NCBI GenBank assembly: GCA_007116995.1
Contig: SKHL01000317.1
Location: forward strand, 1 to 17,982
DNA from: Limnochordia bacterium
GTDB lineage: Bacteria > Bacillota > Limnochordia > Darwinibacteriales > DTU012
Length of the DNA: 17,982 nucleotides
Reading direction: 5' to 3'
Made by a program: the position numbers and the translations under genes. This document shows positions 8,676 through 16,798 of this stretch, in pieces; position 1 is the first letter of the stretch; every line of letters starts with the position of its first letter. The notes under the pieces were generated by a model. The model was not told the origin of the DNA and searched no databases. It was given only the letters and a program-made list of their open reading frames with translations.

Positions 8676-9267
8676 ACGTGTCATACCTGAGAAAATGAAT
8701 TGCCTCAATAGCTTGTTACTTGAGCATATCGGGCGGTATCACTTTGCTGTCAGTCATATCCATGGTCGTGTACTTGATATCGCCTGTGGTGTGGGATATG
8801 GCAGCTTTCTCGCTGCAAAATACTGCAAAAAAACAGTCTCACAGGTTGTAGGCGTTGATTGTGATCCAGACACAATTAGCTATGCAAAAAAAACCTATGA
8901 TCACCCACGCTGTAACTATCATATAGCAAATGCTCTTGACCCTAAGCTCGTGGACGAACACGGTAAGTTTGACAGCATTCTCAGTTTTGAGACCTTAGAG
9001 CATCTAGCTGATGATCAAGCTTTTTTATGCAATCTACAGACTCTACTAAACCCAGGCGGAACTCTAGTTATTTCCACACCACTAGGAGCTGGCAGGCAAT
9101 TTCCCAGCAGACAAAGATTTCATCGCTTTCAACTGACAGAACAAGAATTCCGAGATCTTTTTGATTCCTTTAGCCAGGTTACCTTTTATCAGCAACAGGG
9201 CTTAGTTTTTCGACCCTATCAGCAGCAAGGGAAATACCCCATTATCATTGCTGTTGCTGTATTGTAG
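8650..9267 (+). CDS. Class I SAM-dependent methyltransferase
   Basis: 205 residues from a GTG at 8650, chosen because GGGAG (8638-8642) lies seven bases upstream and because the protein then opens with the family-like DERVIPEKM segment. An in-frame ATG at 8614 lacks a comparable site. SAM-binding motif I is VLDIACGVGYGS (residues 41-52); the acidic end of strand 2 is GVD (Asp70); motif IV-like SILSFETLEHL and motif-VI-like NPGGTLVIST follow. This is a Rossmann-fold methyltransferase, probably cytoplasmic, of unknown substrate. It begins inside prfC and is therefore likely co-expressed with RF3, but it does not carry the NPPY motif of PrmC, so glutamine methylation of release factors is not indicated. 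Confidence 0.9.
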   Translation: MIEIDLTDERVIPEKMNCLNSLLLEHIGRYHFAVSHIHGRVLDIACGVGYGSFLAAKYCKKTVSQVVGVDCDPDTISYAKKTYDHPRCNYHIANALDPKLVDEHGKFDSILSFETLEHLADDQAFLCNLQTLLNPGGTLVISTPLGAGRQFPSRQRFHRFQLTEQEFRDLFDSFSQVTFYQQQGLVFRPYQQQGKYPIIIAVAVL

Positions 9268-9355
9268 TGATAAAAGATCACTCTACTCAAATAGGCTGAA
9301 ACATGGTACCTTTGGAACTACGAGAGGGGCAGGCAATAAAAATAACGAAAAGTAT

Positions 9356-9372
9356 AAGGAGGCATTACGATT
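9356..9372 (+). promoter_or_regulatory. Strong SD followed by an ATT start codon
   Basis: AAGGAGG (9356-9362) is a perfect Shine-Dalgarno. The codon seven bases later is ATT (9370-9372), in frame with the leader peptide. No ATG, GTG or TTG occurs in frame until TTG at 9388, 25 bases from the SD, which is too far. The arrangement therefore points to ATT initiation. Confidence 0.6.
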
Positions 9373-9606
9373 ATAAAATTTGGAAAATTGCAACAATGTG
9401 AGTTGATCGAACTTACCGCTGATGATCTAGTAAGTATTAGTGGGGGATTTTGGAAGGAGTTTATTGTGTCCAATGTCATCAATGCAACGGTAAAATCACT
9501 AACTGGGCGGAGTACTTCAACGCTTATTAATGATGGGTTAAAGTATGCTATTAACTCCTATGCAGCGGTCAATGATAGATACCATGCCGCTTTTAACAAT
9601 AACTAG
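9370..9606 (+). CDS. Double-glycine-leader peptide, bacteriocin-like precursor
   Basis: Read from ATT at 9370 the product is 78 residues; from the TTG at 9388 it is 72. The first 26 residues form a classic double-glycine leader: relative to the cleavage point there is Leu -12, Thr -11, Asp -8, Leu -7, Ile -4, Gly -2 and Gly -1 (LTADDLVSISGG). Cleavage by a C39-peptidase ABC exporter would release a 52-residue peptide beginning FWKEF, with no cysteine, net charge about +2, and alternating hydrophobic and polar segments. That fits an unmodified class II bacteriocin or a signalling peptide; lanthipeptide or sactipeptide chemistry is not suggested. It lies 103 bases after the methyltransferase and is followed by a CPBP protease gene without a terminator between. 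No exporter is present in the window. I do not recognise the mature sequence. Confidence 0.7.
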   Translation: MIKFGKLQQCELIELTADDLVSISGGFWKEFIVSNVINATVKSLTGRSTSTLINDGLKYAINSYAAVNDRYHAAFNNN

Positions 9607-9675
9607 CGTTGTACACCTAAGCTAAATAAGCCTTACCCCTCTCTTAACTAACAGCAAGGACAGGAGATGTCAACT

Positions 9676-10617
9676 ATGTTAAGAAAATTACTGGCAGAGA
9701 TCACTCTTCGAGATTTTCTGCTTGGAATGATATTATACCAGCTAATTTGGTATATTCTCACTGTACTCAGTATCGAAAGTTCCTTTCTAAAAGGCCTTAT
9801 CCTAGCAGGAACTGCTCTACTTGTTGGTGTGGGAGAATGGTTAGTGAACAATATCGATTGGCGGTCGGGTGATCTAGTGGCAAGAGAACACATTTCATAC
9901 CAGAGTTCAGTAAGCGGGAAAATTGTCCAAATCAGAGGATTATTATTATGCTTTCCGTTGTCATTTGTTCTTTCAGGATTTGTTAGGGACATGGCCGTAA
10001 ACGTTTTATCCTTGCCTAGTTCTAGTCCAGCCGTTGGGCTTATGCAACGAGCATCCATCTCCTTGTTTTGGTTTAGCGTAATTGCCTACATTCTAGATCG
10101 GTCCCGCATTACCTTTTCAGAAATGCTAGGTTACATTCCTTGTTCATTTAAAGCGTGGTTATTTACGCTCTATAGTATTCCCCTGTTTATATCGGCTCTG
10201 TTCTTGGTTCCATTATCGTCAGATCTTATTCTTTCACTATCACCTGGGCTCATATCGTATTTAGAGAACCTACCATCCATTCCTAGTGTGTATACCTCAC
10301 AGAGTACCGATTACGCTATAGCAGCAACGATCTTTACGGGTGTATTCATAGTTGTGGTGATACCTGTTTATGAAGAAATCTTGTTTAGAGGAATAATCCT
10401 AAATCGGTGTTCGGTTAAGTTCGGTATTCCTTGGGCCATCGTTATATCCTCACTTTTCTTCGGTTTTCTGCACCTTCCAAACCTGTTGGGAACAGTTTTC
10501 TTCTCAGTTATCTTATCCTGGATTTATATTAAAACGCAGTCCCTGTATGTTCCGATTCTCTGTCACATGGCCTATAATGCTATTGTATCAGGAGTTATTA
10601 TGCTAAACACATTCTAA
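9676..10617 (+). CDS. CPBP family intramembrane metalloprotease (CAAX/Abi), possible bacteriocin immunity protein
   Basis: 313 residues from ATG 9676, preferred over ATG 9667 because AGGAG (9662-9666) lies nine bases from the former and touches the latter. The protein is strongly hydrophobic with about eight likely membrane segments. All three CPBP motifs are present in the C-terminal half: EEILFRG (Glu233, Glu234, Arg238), FGFLH (His266) and HMAYN (His297, Asn301), so the active site appears intact. CPBP proteins are glutamate/histidine intramembrane endopeptidases; several that are encoded beside class II bacteriocins of lactic acid bacteria give self-immunity. The double-glycine peptide gene 69 bases upstream on the same strand makes that role plausible here, although it remains an inference. 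The gene ends nine bases from a convergent permease gene. Confidence 0.92.
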   Translation: MLRKLLAEITLRDFLLGMILYQLIWYILTVLSIESSFLKGLILAGTALLVGVGEWLVNNIDWRSGDLVAREHISYQSSVSGKIVQIRGLLLCFPLSFVLSGFVRDMAVNVLSLPSSSPAVGLMQRASISLFWFSVIAYILDRSRITFSEMLGYIPCSFKAWLFTLYSIPLFISALFLVPLSSDLILSLSPGLISYLENLPSIPSVYTSQSTDYAIAATIFTGVFIVVVIPVYEEILFRGIILNRCSVKFGIPWAIVISSLFFGFLHLPNLLGTVFFSVILSWIYIKTQSLYVPILCHMAYNAIVSGVIMLNTF

Positions 10618-10626
10618 CGGTCTAAT

Positions 10627-12543
10627 TTAAAATCCCAAAAACAACGGCAGAAGCAGCAGGATACACACAGCGATCAGAATCTGGATAGGCATACCTACTC
10701 GCAAAAAATCAAGAAAGGAGTATCTACCTGCAGCCATAACCATAGCATTCGGTGGTGTGGCTACTGGCGTTGCAAAGGCCATACTAGCAGAGAAGGCAAC
10801 CGCCATAACCATCGGAGTAGGATTGACCCCTAATTGCTGTGCTGTTAGGATGGCCACAGGATACAATAACACTGCTGTTGCAGTATTACTGATAAACTGG
10901 CTAAATATAGAAGTAATCCCATACAGACCTGCCATTACAGCTATAGGCCCCAAACCGCCTAGTGTCTGGACTAATCCTTCCGAAATAAACTCGATTCCCC
11001 CAGTCTTTTCTAAGGCCGTTGCCATCGGAAGCATACATGCAATCAGCACAATTGTGTGCCAATTTACAGAGCGGTACGCATGATCGGCATGTCTTACACA
11101 TCGGGTTAGCACCATCAACATAGCTGCAATTACCACAGAAATTACAGCCGGAACCAACTCCAAGATCATCAAAAACACCATCAATACCAGAATTGCCCCA
11201 GCAATGATAGAACGAACGGAGTGCTCGGGGGTGACTGGGGGTTCTTCCACATGGCTTAGGACCACTGCATCATCTCGTTCTTGGTGTAGTAAGTTAATGT
11301 CCTTCCATTTACCATGAACAAGCATGGTGTCCCCGTATAGAAGCTTGTCATCTTGGGTAGGACGCCGCGCATCTTTATATTGATGCTTAAGCGCAAGAAT
11401 AGTAAGATCATATTTGTCCCTAAAATGGGCTTCTCTTATTGTCTGGTTAATCAGTTGCGACTGGGGTGTCAATATAACCTCGGCTAGCTGAGCCTCTTGT
11501 AATCTTAATCCCGCTAGAGTTTTGGAATCAGCTACGCCAACTCCAGTTTCTTTAGCAAGCTTATTCAACCCTTGCTTCTCACTATAAACGATTAATCTGT
11601 CCTCAGCATCTAAAGAGTAATCTGCACCCACAGAAAAGCGTCGGGGCATAGTACCCACAGAAAATGGAAAACGTCTTCTAGGCTTGGTTTTGATAACTTC
11701 TAAAACAGTTACATCATACAATGAAGCCCAGCATAACTCTTTCAACGTCCTCCCTACTACATCACTTGCTGCTGGCACCTCTATGCTATTAATACAATGG
11801 TCAATATTATATTCTTTCAGTAAGTCGGTGCTAACCAACTCTTTCCCATCGTTACTAGTCTTAAGCGGTTTGTCTAGCATTCTCCGACCAATAAACCACA
11901 AATAAATAATCCCCACCACTAAAACAATACTCCCGATTAAAGTAAAGGAGAAGAAGCTTAGACCCTCATATCCATAATCAACTAACCTCTGGCTGGCAAT
12001 AAGGTTAGGTGCTGTCCCTATTAGTGTTAACGTTCCGCCCATACTACTAGTAAAGGCTAATGGCATTAGTAGCTTACCGGGGTGGATATGCATCTGTTTA
12101 CAGAGACTAACTATCACTGGAAGAAGAATGGCAACAGTGCCTGTATTACTCATAAAGCCACTTAACACAGCTACCAATAACATCATTAGCACAGTTAACC
12201 GAAATTCATTTTTCCCGGTGTATTTCACAAGCGTACTCCCTGCTCGTTCAGCTAATCCTGTCTGAAACACCCCTTCTCCCACGACAAAGAGGGCTGCTAT
12301 CATTATCACAACACTGTTAGCAAATCCAGAGAATGTTTCCTCGACAGATAACAAACCGGTAAGATACAGAGCTAGTAATGATGCCAAGGCAACCAAATCC
12401 GAACGAAACCGTGGCACTAAAAAACATCCTGTAGTTACAATAAGGATCAGAAAAACCAAGTGCATATCTGTGAACATGAGCAACTCAACTCCCTTGACTA
12501 AGAAAGCAATCCGAATAGGATGGCTAACATCTAACAAGTGCAT
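10627..12543 (-). CDS. SLC13/DASS family permease with two TrkA-C domains
   Basis: 638 residues, an integral membrane transporter of the divalent anion:Na+ symporter group, which moves dicarboxylates, sulfate or similar anions. Hydrophobic halves flank a soluble middle (about residues 235-410) that contains two RCK_C/TrkA-C-like domains, one after INSIEVPAASDVVGRTL and one after AEVILTPQSQLINQTI. Each membrane half carries the substrate/sodium-site SNT motif: Ser132-Asn133-Thr134 and Ser552-Asn553-Thr554. The start is uncertain. ATG 12543 has TGAGG only four bases upstream, whereas ATG 12477 (just before the first obvious membrane segment) has GGGAG eleven bases upstream, and a TTG at 12483 is possible too. 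The substrate cannot be told from sequence. Transcribed toward the CPBP gene and divergently from the Rieske oxidoreductase. Confidence 0.93.
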   Translation of the reverse strand: MHLLDVSHPIRIAFLVKGVELLMFTDMHLVFLILIVTTGCFLVPRFRSDLVALASLLALYLTGLLSVEETFSGFANSVVIMIAALFVVGEGVFQTGLAERAGSTLVKYTGKNEFRLTVLMMLLVAVLSGFMSNTGTVAILLPVIVSLCKQMHIHPGKLLMPLAFTSSMGGTLTLIGTAPNLIASQRLVDYGYEGLSFFSFTLIGSIVLVVGIIYLWFIGRRMLDKPLKTSNDGKELVSTDLLKEYNIDHCINSIEVPAASDVVGRTLKELCWASLYDVTVLEVIKTKPRRRFPFSVGTMPRRFSVGADYSLDAEDRLIVYSEKQGLNKLAKETGVGVADSKTLAGLRLQEAQLAEVILTPQSQLINQTIREAHFRDKYDLTILALKHQYKDARRPTQDDKLLYGDTMLVHGKWKDINLLHQERDDAVVLSHVEEPPVTPEHSVRSIIAGAILVLMVFLMILELVPAVISVVIAAMLMVLTRCVRHADHAYRSVNWHTIVLIACMLPMATALEKTGGIEFISEGLVQTLGGLGPIAVMAGLYGITSIFSQFISNTATAVLLYPVAILTAQQLGVNPTPMVMAVAFSASMAFATPVATPPNAMVMAAGRYSFLDFLRVGMPIQILIAVCILLLLPLFLGF

Positions 12544-12706
12544 TTTTCCTCATCTATCCTGGTAATTCCTGCTTAACAAGAGATATTTCCAAAAACCTTG
12601 AACTCTGCACTCTTCAAAAAGAGATGTGTGACTCAAAGGAGATTAGCATAAACTAGCTACGCCTTGCTAATAATAAGCAAAAATGAACAGGCTAGGAGAA
12701 TCTATC
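12544..12706. promoter_or_regulatory. Divergent intergenic region with short inverted repeats
   Basis: This 163-base stretch separates two divergent genes and should hold both promoters, but I see no good pair of -35/-10 boxes. It contains TTGCT (12664-12668) inverted as AGCAA (12676-12680), centred on TAATAAT, and an imperfect CTCTT/AAGAG repeat near 12610-12625. Either could be an operator; neither is assigned. Confidence 0.3.
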
Positions 12707-14257
12707 ATGAGAAACAATATCAGCGCTAAAGAGATAGGCTTTCAAAATGGACCAAAGCCATACTGGATAGCCTCAACTAGGACGACAGAATATCCCTCAC
12801 TAGATAAAGATATCACTGTGGATACAGTTATTGTTGGGGGTGGGATCGTCGGAAGCACCTGTGCGTATCTGCTAAAGCAAGCAGGACAAAGAGTTGCAAT
12901 CATTGAAGCGAATAGACTAGCACACGGTACCTCTGGGCATACCACAGCCAAGATAACCTCCCAGCATGGCCTGATATACGCCAAGTTAATCAAACACTTG
13001 GGTCGAGAAAAAGCCCAACAGTATGCTGAAGCGAACCAATCGGCTATTGGCTTCATTGCCAAACTAGTTTTAGATATAGGAATTGATTGTGATTTTTCTC
13101 GTCAACCAGCCTATATATATACACAATCAGATGGCTATCTTAAACAGATTGAGTCTGAAATAACCGCTGCCTTAGATCTCGGTATAGAAGCGGACTACAT
13201 CAAAGAATTGCCACTTCCCCTTGAGATTAAAGCAGCTGAGCGGTTTGTGAATCAAGCCCAGTTTCACCCAGGCAAATATATATTAGCGCTTGCGAAACGT
13301 ATCCAAGACGACAATAGCTATATCTATGAAAACACCCGCGCTATTGATTTTCACGAAGGCAATCCATGTACTTTAATCACAGAAAATGGCAAACAAGTCA
13401 AGGCCGACAACATGATAATTGCGTCTCACTTTCCAGCCTATGGAAGTCATGGCAATTATTTCGCGCGCATGTACCCAGAACGATCCTATGCACTCGGTCT
13501 CCAGATAGGCTCATCCTTTCCTCGCGGAATGTACCTGAGCGCTGAGAATCCTAGTCGATCTCTGCGCGCAACTCCCTATGGTGATGGTGAGCTAGTGATT
13601 ATCGCAGGTGAAAAACATAAAACGGGACAAAACTCAAATACGAACCAATACTATAAAAATCTGATAGACTTTGCGCAGCAGACATACGAGGTTATCGATA
13701 TACCCTTTCGCTGGTCGGCCCAAGACTATACTACGCTAGACGAGGTGCCTTATATTGGTCGAATTACAGCCAAGAGTCCTAATATTTACGTGGCTACGGG
13801 GTTTCGCAAATGGGGAATGAGTAATGGCATCGTCTCCGCCCTTATCCTGACAGACTTAATCACAAAAGGGGAAAACCCTTGGGCCAAAGTCTATGATCCA
13901 GCCAGGTTTGTTGTAGATCCGATGATTAAAAATTTTACCACCTCGAATATTACCGTAGCAAAGCATCTAATTGGCGATAAACTTAAGACTCACCCAAAAG
14001 AAGTAGAGTTATCACCTGGACAAGCAGATATAATTGCCCACGAAGGCACAAAAATAGGGGTATATCGGGATACCCACGGGAAACTTCATAGTGTAAACAT
14101 TGTATGTACGCACATGGGCTGTGATCTTGCTTGGAACGAAGCAGAACTATCATGGGATTGTCCGTGCCATGGTTCGCGGTTCTCCTATACTGGAGACATA
14201 ATGGAAGGACCCGCCCTGAAATCTCTGAGAACCGATGAAATTCGGTTTAACCCATAG
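12707..14257 (+). CDS. FAD-dependent oxidoreductase with C-terminal Rieske domain
   Basis: 516 residues from ATG 12707, chosen because AGGAG (12694-12698) is eight bases upstream; ATG 12683 adds eight residues but has a poor site. Residues 40-49 contain the dinucleotide-binding TVIVGGGIVG, followed by GTSGHTTAKIT, typical of the D-amino acid oxidase-like (DAO) fold. A later GFRKWGMSNG segment belongs to the FAD domain. The last ~90 residues are a Rieske [2Fe-2S] domain: ligands Cys467 and His469 in CTHMGC, Cys485 and His488 in CPCHGS, with Cys472 and Cys487 placed for the stabilising disulfide. DAO-Rieske fusions are common in Bacillus-type genomes, but substrate and electron acceptor are not known. 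No signal peptide is seen. It stands alone, divergent from the permease and convergent with citrate synthase. Confidence 0.95.
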   Translation: MRNNISAKEIGFQNGPKPYWIASTRTTEYPSLDKDITVDTVIVGGGIVGSTCAYLLKQAGQRVAIIEANRLAHGTSGHTTAKITSQHGLIYAKLIKHLGREKAQQYAEANQSAIGFIAKLVLDIGIDCDFSRQPAYIYTQSDGYLKQIESEITAALDLGIEADYIKELPLPLEIKAAERFVNQAQFHPGKYILALAKRIQDDNSYIYENTRAIDFHEGNPCTLITENGKQVKADNMIIASHFPAYGSHGNYFARMYPERSYALGLQIGSSFPRGMYLSAENPSRSLRATPYGDGELVIIAGEKHKTGQNSNTNQYYKNLIDFAQQTYEVIDIPFRWSAQDYTTLDEVPYIGRITAKSPNIYVATGFRKWGMSNGIVSALILTDLITKGENPWAKVYDPARFVVDPMIKNFTTSNITVAKHLIGDKLKTHPKEVELSPGQADIIAHEGTKIGVYRDTHGKLHSVNIVCTHMGCDLAWNEAELSWDCPCHGSRFSYTGDIMEGPALKSLRTDEIRFNP

Positions 14258-14299
14258 GAATGATGCTCTGTCCACGGTTATTAGACTATGAGGGACTTC

Positions 14300-15673
14300 T
14301 CACGCCTTACGAGAGGATAACGAGCAATATTGTCGTTGCCCTAGTACACTTTTATAGGCCGGGCGAATAATCTTGCCCCCATTACTAAGCTCCTCGAGGC
14401 GGTGTGCAGCCCAGCCTGAAATCCGTGCTATGGCAAAAATAGGTGTATACAACTCCATCGGTAAGCCTAACATACTATAGACAAATCCACCGTAGAAATC
14501 CACATTTGCAGAAACGCCCTTATAAATTTTCCGCTCTTCTGCAATTACCTTTGCAGCAATTCTCTCAACCAAGGCATATAACTCAAATTCATCTGTTCTT
14601 CCTTTGTCCTTCGACAAGCGCTTAACATATTCTTTAAACACCTCTGCACGGGGATCCGATACCGAATACACAGCATGTCCCATACCATAGATGAGTCCAG
14701 ACTTATCAAATGCCTGTTTGTGCAATAGCTTTCCTAGATACGCTGCCACTTCATCTTCATCAGTCCAATCGCGTACAGAATTCTTGATATCCTCGAACAT
14801 CTGCGCCACCTTAATATTGGCTCCCCCATGGCGAGGGCCTTTTAACGCTCCTAGAGCAGCGGCTATAGCGGAATAAGTATCTGTACCTGTAGAAGAGACA
14901 ACATGGGTTGTAAAGGCCGAGTTATTTCCTCCACCATGATCTGCGTGCAAGACTAAAGCTATATCTAAAACCCGGGCCTCTAATGGAGAATAAGTGAAGT
15001 CGCAACGCAAAAGTCTTAGTATGTTCTCTGCTGTTGATAACTCTGGTAATGGTTTATGAATATAGAGACTGTTTTCCTCATGGTAATGAGAATATGCTTG
15101 ATACCCATACACAGACAACAGGGGAAACAATGCAATCATCTGCAAACACTGTCTCAGCACATTTGGACCTGAGATATCATCGGCCTTATTATCATAGGAA
15201 TACAGTGTCAAAACACTGCGTGCTAAGGTATTCATCATATCTGGGCTGGGTGCTTTCATAATGATGTCGCGCACAAATCCTGTAGGAAGCGTCCGATACT
15301 TCGCTAATAGTACTTGAAAAGATTCTAGCTGATTTGCTGTAGGTAGATCACCAAACAACAGGAGATAGGTGGTTTCTTCAAATCCAAACCGCCCCTCCTC
15401 AACAAACCCATCGACTAAATCTTTCACATTAATTCCGCGATAGTAGAGATTGCCCTCACATGGAACAGTCTCTCCCTTTTCATTAACTTTTGTAGCACAG
15501 ACCTCGGAAATCTTCGTTAAGCCTGCTAAAACACCCTTACCACTAAGGTCTCGGAGTCCTCGTTTTACATCGTACTTTACATATAGCGATGAGTCAACTT
15601 TACTATTTTTTTGGCATAGCCTGGATAACCCAACTATGTCTTTGGTAATTTTCGAATATGGATTGGTTTTCAT
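14300..15673 (-). CDS. gltA: Citrate synthase
   Basis: 457 residues, a citrate/2-methylcitrate synthase that condenses oxaloacetate with acetyl-CoA at the entry of the TCA cycle. The catalytic residues can be placed: His246 in LHADHGGGNN, His282 in GPRHGGAN and Asp392 in NVDFYGG. The long N-terminus (YVKYDVKRGLRD before GVLAGLTKI) and overall length match a clostridial-type form rather than the ~370-residue B. subtilis CitZ. A methylcitrate role cannot be excluded from sequence. No prp genes are adjacent. An in-frame TAA ends three bases before the ATG, so 15673 is the earliest possible start; the only good Shine-Dalgarno is 23 bases upstream with a hairpin in the spacer. It is transcribed alone; its 3' end is 42 bases from the convergent oxidoreductase. 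Confidence 0.96.
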   Translation of the reverse strand: MKTNPYSKITKDIVGLSRLCQKNSKVDSSLYVKYDVKRGLRDLSGKGVLAGLTKISEVCATKVNEKGETVPCEGNLYYRGINVKDLVDGFVEEGRFGFEETTYLLLFGDLPTANQLESFQVLLAKYRTLPTGFVRDIIMKAPSPDMMNTLARSVLTLYSYDNKADDISGPNVLRQCLQMIALFPLLSVYGYQAYSHYHEENSLYIHKPLPELSTAENILRLLRCDFTYSPLEARVLDIALVLHADHGGGNNSAFTTHVVSSTGTDTYSAIAAALGALKGPRHGGANIKVAQMFEDIKNSVRDWTDEDEVAAYLGKLLHKQAFDKSGLIYGMGHAVYSVSDPRAEVFKEYVKRLSKDKGRTDEFELYALVERIAAKVIAEERKIYKGVSANVDFYGGFVYSMLGLPMELYTPIFAIARISGWAAHRLEELSNGGKIIRPAYKSVLGQRQYCSLSSRKA

Positions 15674-15703
15674 GGATTACGCGAGATATCGCTTACCCTC
15701 CTT
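15674..15703 (-). promoter_or_regulatory. Citrate synthase RBS with hairpin in the spacer
   Basis: A perfect AAGGAGG (15697-15703, minus strand) is followed by 23 bases before the ATG. Within the spacer GCGATATCTCGC (15681-15692) can fold into a 4-bp stem with a 4-base loop. Folding would shorten the effective spacing to about 11 bases. A hairpin between SD and AUG is known for phage T4 gene 38. Confidence 0.5.
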
Positions 15704-15715
15704 CAAATGATCACA

Positions 15716-15738
15716 GCCCTATCATCTAATACTAGGGC
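15716..15738 (-). other. Hairpin in the citrate synthase leader
   Basis: GCCCTA (15716-15721) and TAGGGC (15733-15738) form a perfect 6-bp inverted repeat with an 11-base gap, 12 bases upstream of the SD in the mRNA leader. It could be an operator or a leader stem. No T-tract follows. Confidence 0.4.
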
Positions 15739-15858
15739 ACACAAAAGCCGTATAATTAAGTTTCGCCATTAGGGCCGCAAACTCCTGGATCAGGTGCCCG
15801 AAATGTTGGGAATATTGCAGACTCATTCTCAATAAAGAGATTGTCACCCCTGAACAAG

Positions 15859-15896
15859 AAAAAAGCCCCGCTACAAAGAATCGTCGGGGCTTTTTC
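15859..15896 (-). terminator. Intrinsic terminator of the glycine betaine transporter operon
   Basis: AAAAAGCCCCG and CGGGGCTTTTT face each other around a loop of about 14 bases, giving a GC-rich stem flanked by A- and T-tracts. On the minus strand the run of T follows the stem, about 50 bases past the permease stop codon. It could also work on the plus strand, and it shields citrate synthase from read-through. Confidence 0.88.
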
Positions 15897-15946
15897 AGAC
15901 TAGTAATATATGAGGAAAGGCTAGTGCACTGGTGGGTTGTTGGCAT

Positions 15947-16798
15947 TTAAACCGTTGGGGGTTCCCACCGTTTAGCCAAACCTTGTGTAAGTCGGTCAAT
16001 AATCACTGCTAAAATCACGACACTTATTCCTGCCTCAAAACCGGCACCTACATCAATCCGGTTAATCGAGCGCAACACTTCATATCCCAAGCCGCCGCCA
16101 CCGATCATCGAAGCGATTACAACCATGGCTAATGCCATCATTGTTGTCTGGTTTACACCGGCCAAAATCGAAGGAATGGCCAACGGCACCCGAACTTCCT
16201 TTAATAGTTGCCAGCGTGTCGCCCCATAGGAAGTGGCTGCTTCCTGCACGTCGTCAGACACTTGTCTCAGACCCAAATTCGTCAAGCGAATCACAGGCGG
16301 CAAACTATAAATAATAGTAGCTAGTACGGCGGGTACACGACCGAGTCCAAAGAACATCAGCGCTGGAATCAAATATACGAAACTTGGCATAGTCTGCATT
16401 AAATCAAGTAGGGGTCTAACTATACCGGCAATGAAATTCGATTCGGCCATCAATACTCCCACTGGAATCCCTATGACGATTGATACAATCACTGCTGTCA
16501 AAATGACCGACAACGTGACCACCGCAAGCTCCCAGAGTCCGAACATACCTATAACCAATGGCAAGGTCATTAGAACGATCGTTGTAATAATGCTTTTGGT
16601 TGTAACCCAGGCGAGTACACAGACGATCACAATATACAGCCACCATGGAAGTGCTGTTAGCACTTCATTCAAAAAGAGCAACAGCGTTAAGATTGTGGAG
16701 GAAATCCCGTCGAATAGCCCCTGGAATGTGTGTAGCATCCAGTTTATGAGATCGTTTATTGGTTCAGCGACGTGGTACTCCCATCTTTCTGGAAACAA
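15947..16798 (-). CDS. opuAB: Glycine betaine/proline ABC transporter permease
   Basis: 283 residues, the membrane subunit of an OpuA/ProU-type importer of compatible solutes. Several hydrophobic segments are followed by the permease coupling (EAA) loop, here EAATSYGATRWQLLKEV, and the conserved MQTMPSFVYLIPALMFFGLG and VIASMIGGGGLG blocks. The start is a TTG; the reading frame is closed by TGA three codons further upstream. AGGAG (16810-16814) is eleven bases from this TTG but four bases from an ATG (16803-16805) in another frame, separated by a run of six T. Removing one T would fuse that ATG to the permease frame. The gene is last in the operon, 52 bases after the ATPase gene, and is followed by the terminator at 15859-15896. 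Confidence 0.93.
   Translation of the reverse strand: MFPERWEYHVAEPINDLINWMLHTFQGLFDGISSTILTLLLFLNEVLTALPWWLYIVIVCVLAWVTTKSIITTIVLMTLPLVIGMFGLWELAVVTLSVILTAVIVSIVIGIPVGVLMAESNFIAGIVRPLLDLMQTMPSFVYLIPALMFFGLGRVPAVLATIIYSLPPVIRLTNLGLRQVSDDVQEAATSYGATRWQLLKEVRVPLAIPSILAGVNQTTMMALAMVVIASMIGGGGLGYEVLRSINRIDVGAGFEAGISVVILAVIIDRLTQGLAKRWEPPTV

Noticed and set aside
8650..9267. Methyltransferase as PrmC (release factor glutamine methyltransferase), suggested by its place next to prfC
   Set aside because: The NPPY motif expected of PrmC is missing and the opening DERVIPEKM segment belongs to another methyltransferase group.
9648..10058. 136-codon minus-strand frame opposite the CPBP gene
   Set aside because: It is fully antisense to a gene with intact catalytic motifs, and its translation has no family signature.
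15722..15946. 74-codon minus-strand frame in the gap between citrate synthase and the permease
   Set aside because: It spans the intrinsic terminator and the leader hairpin, lacks an SD and resembles no family.
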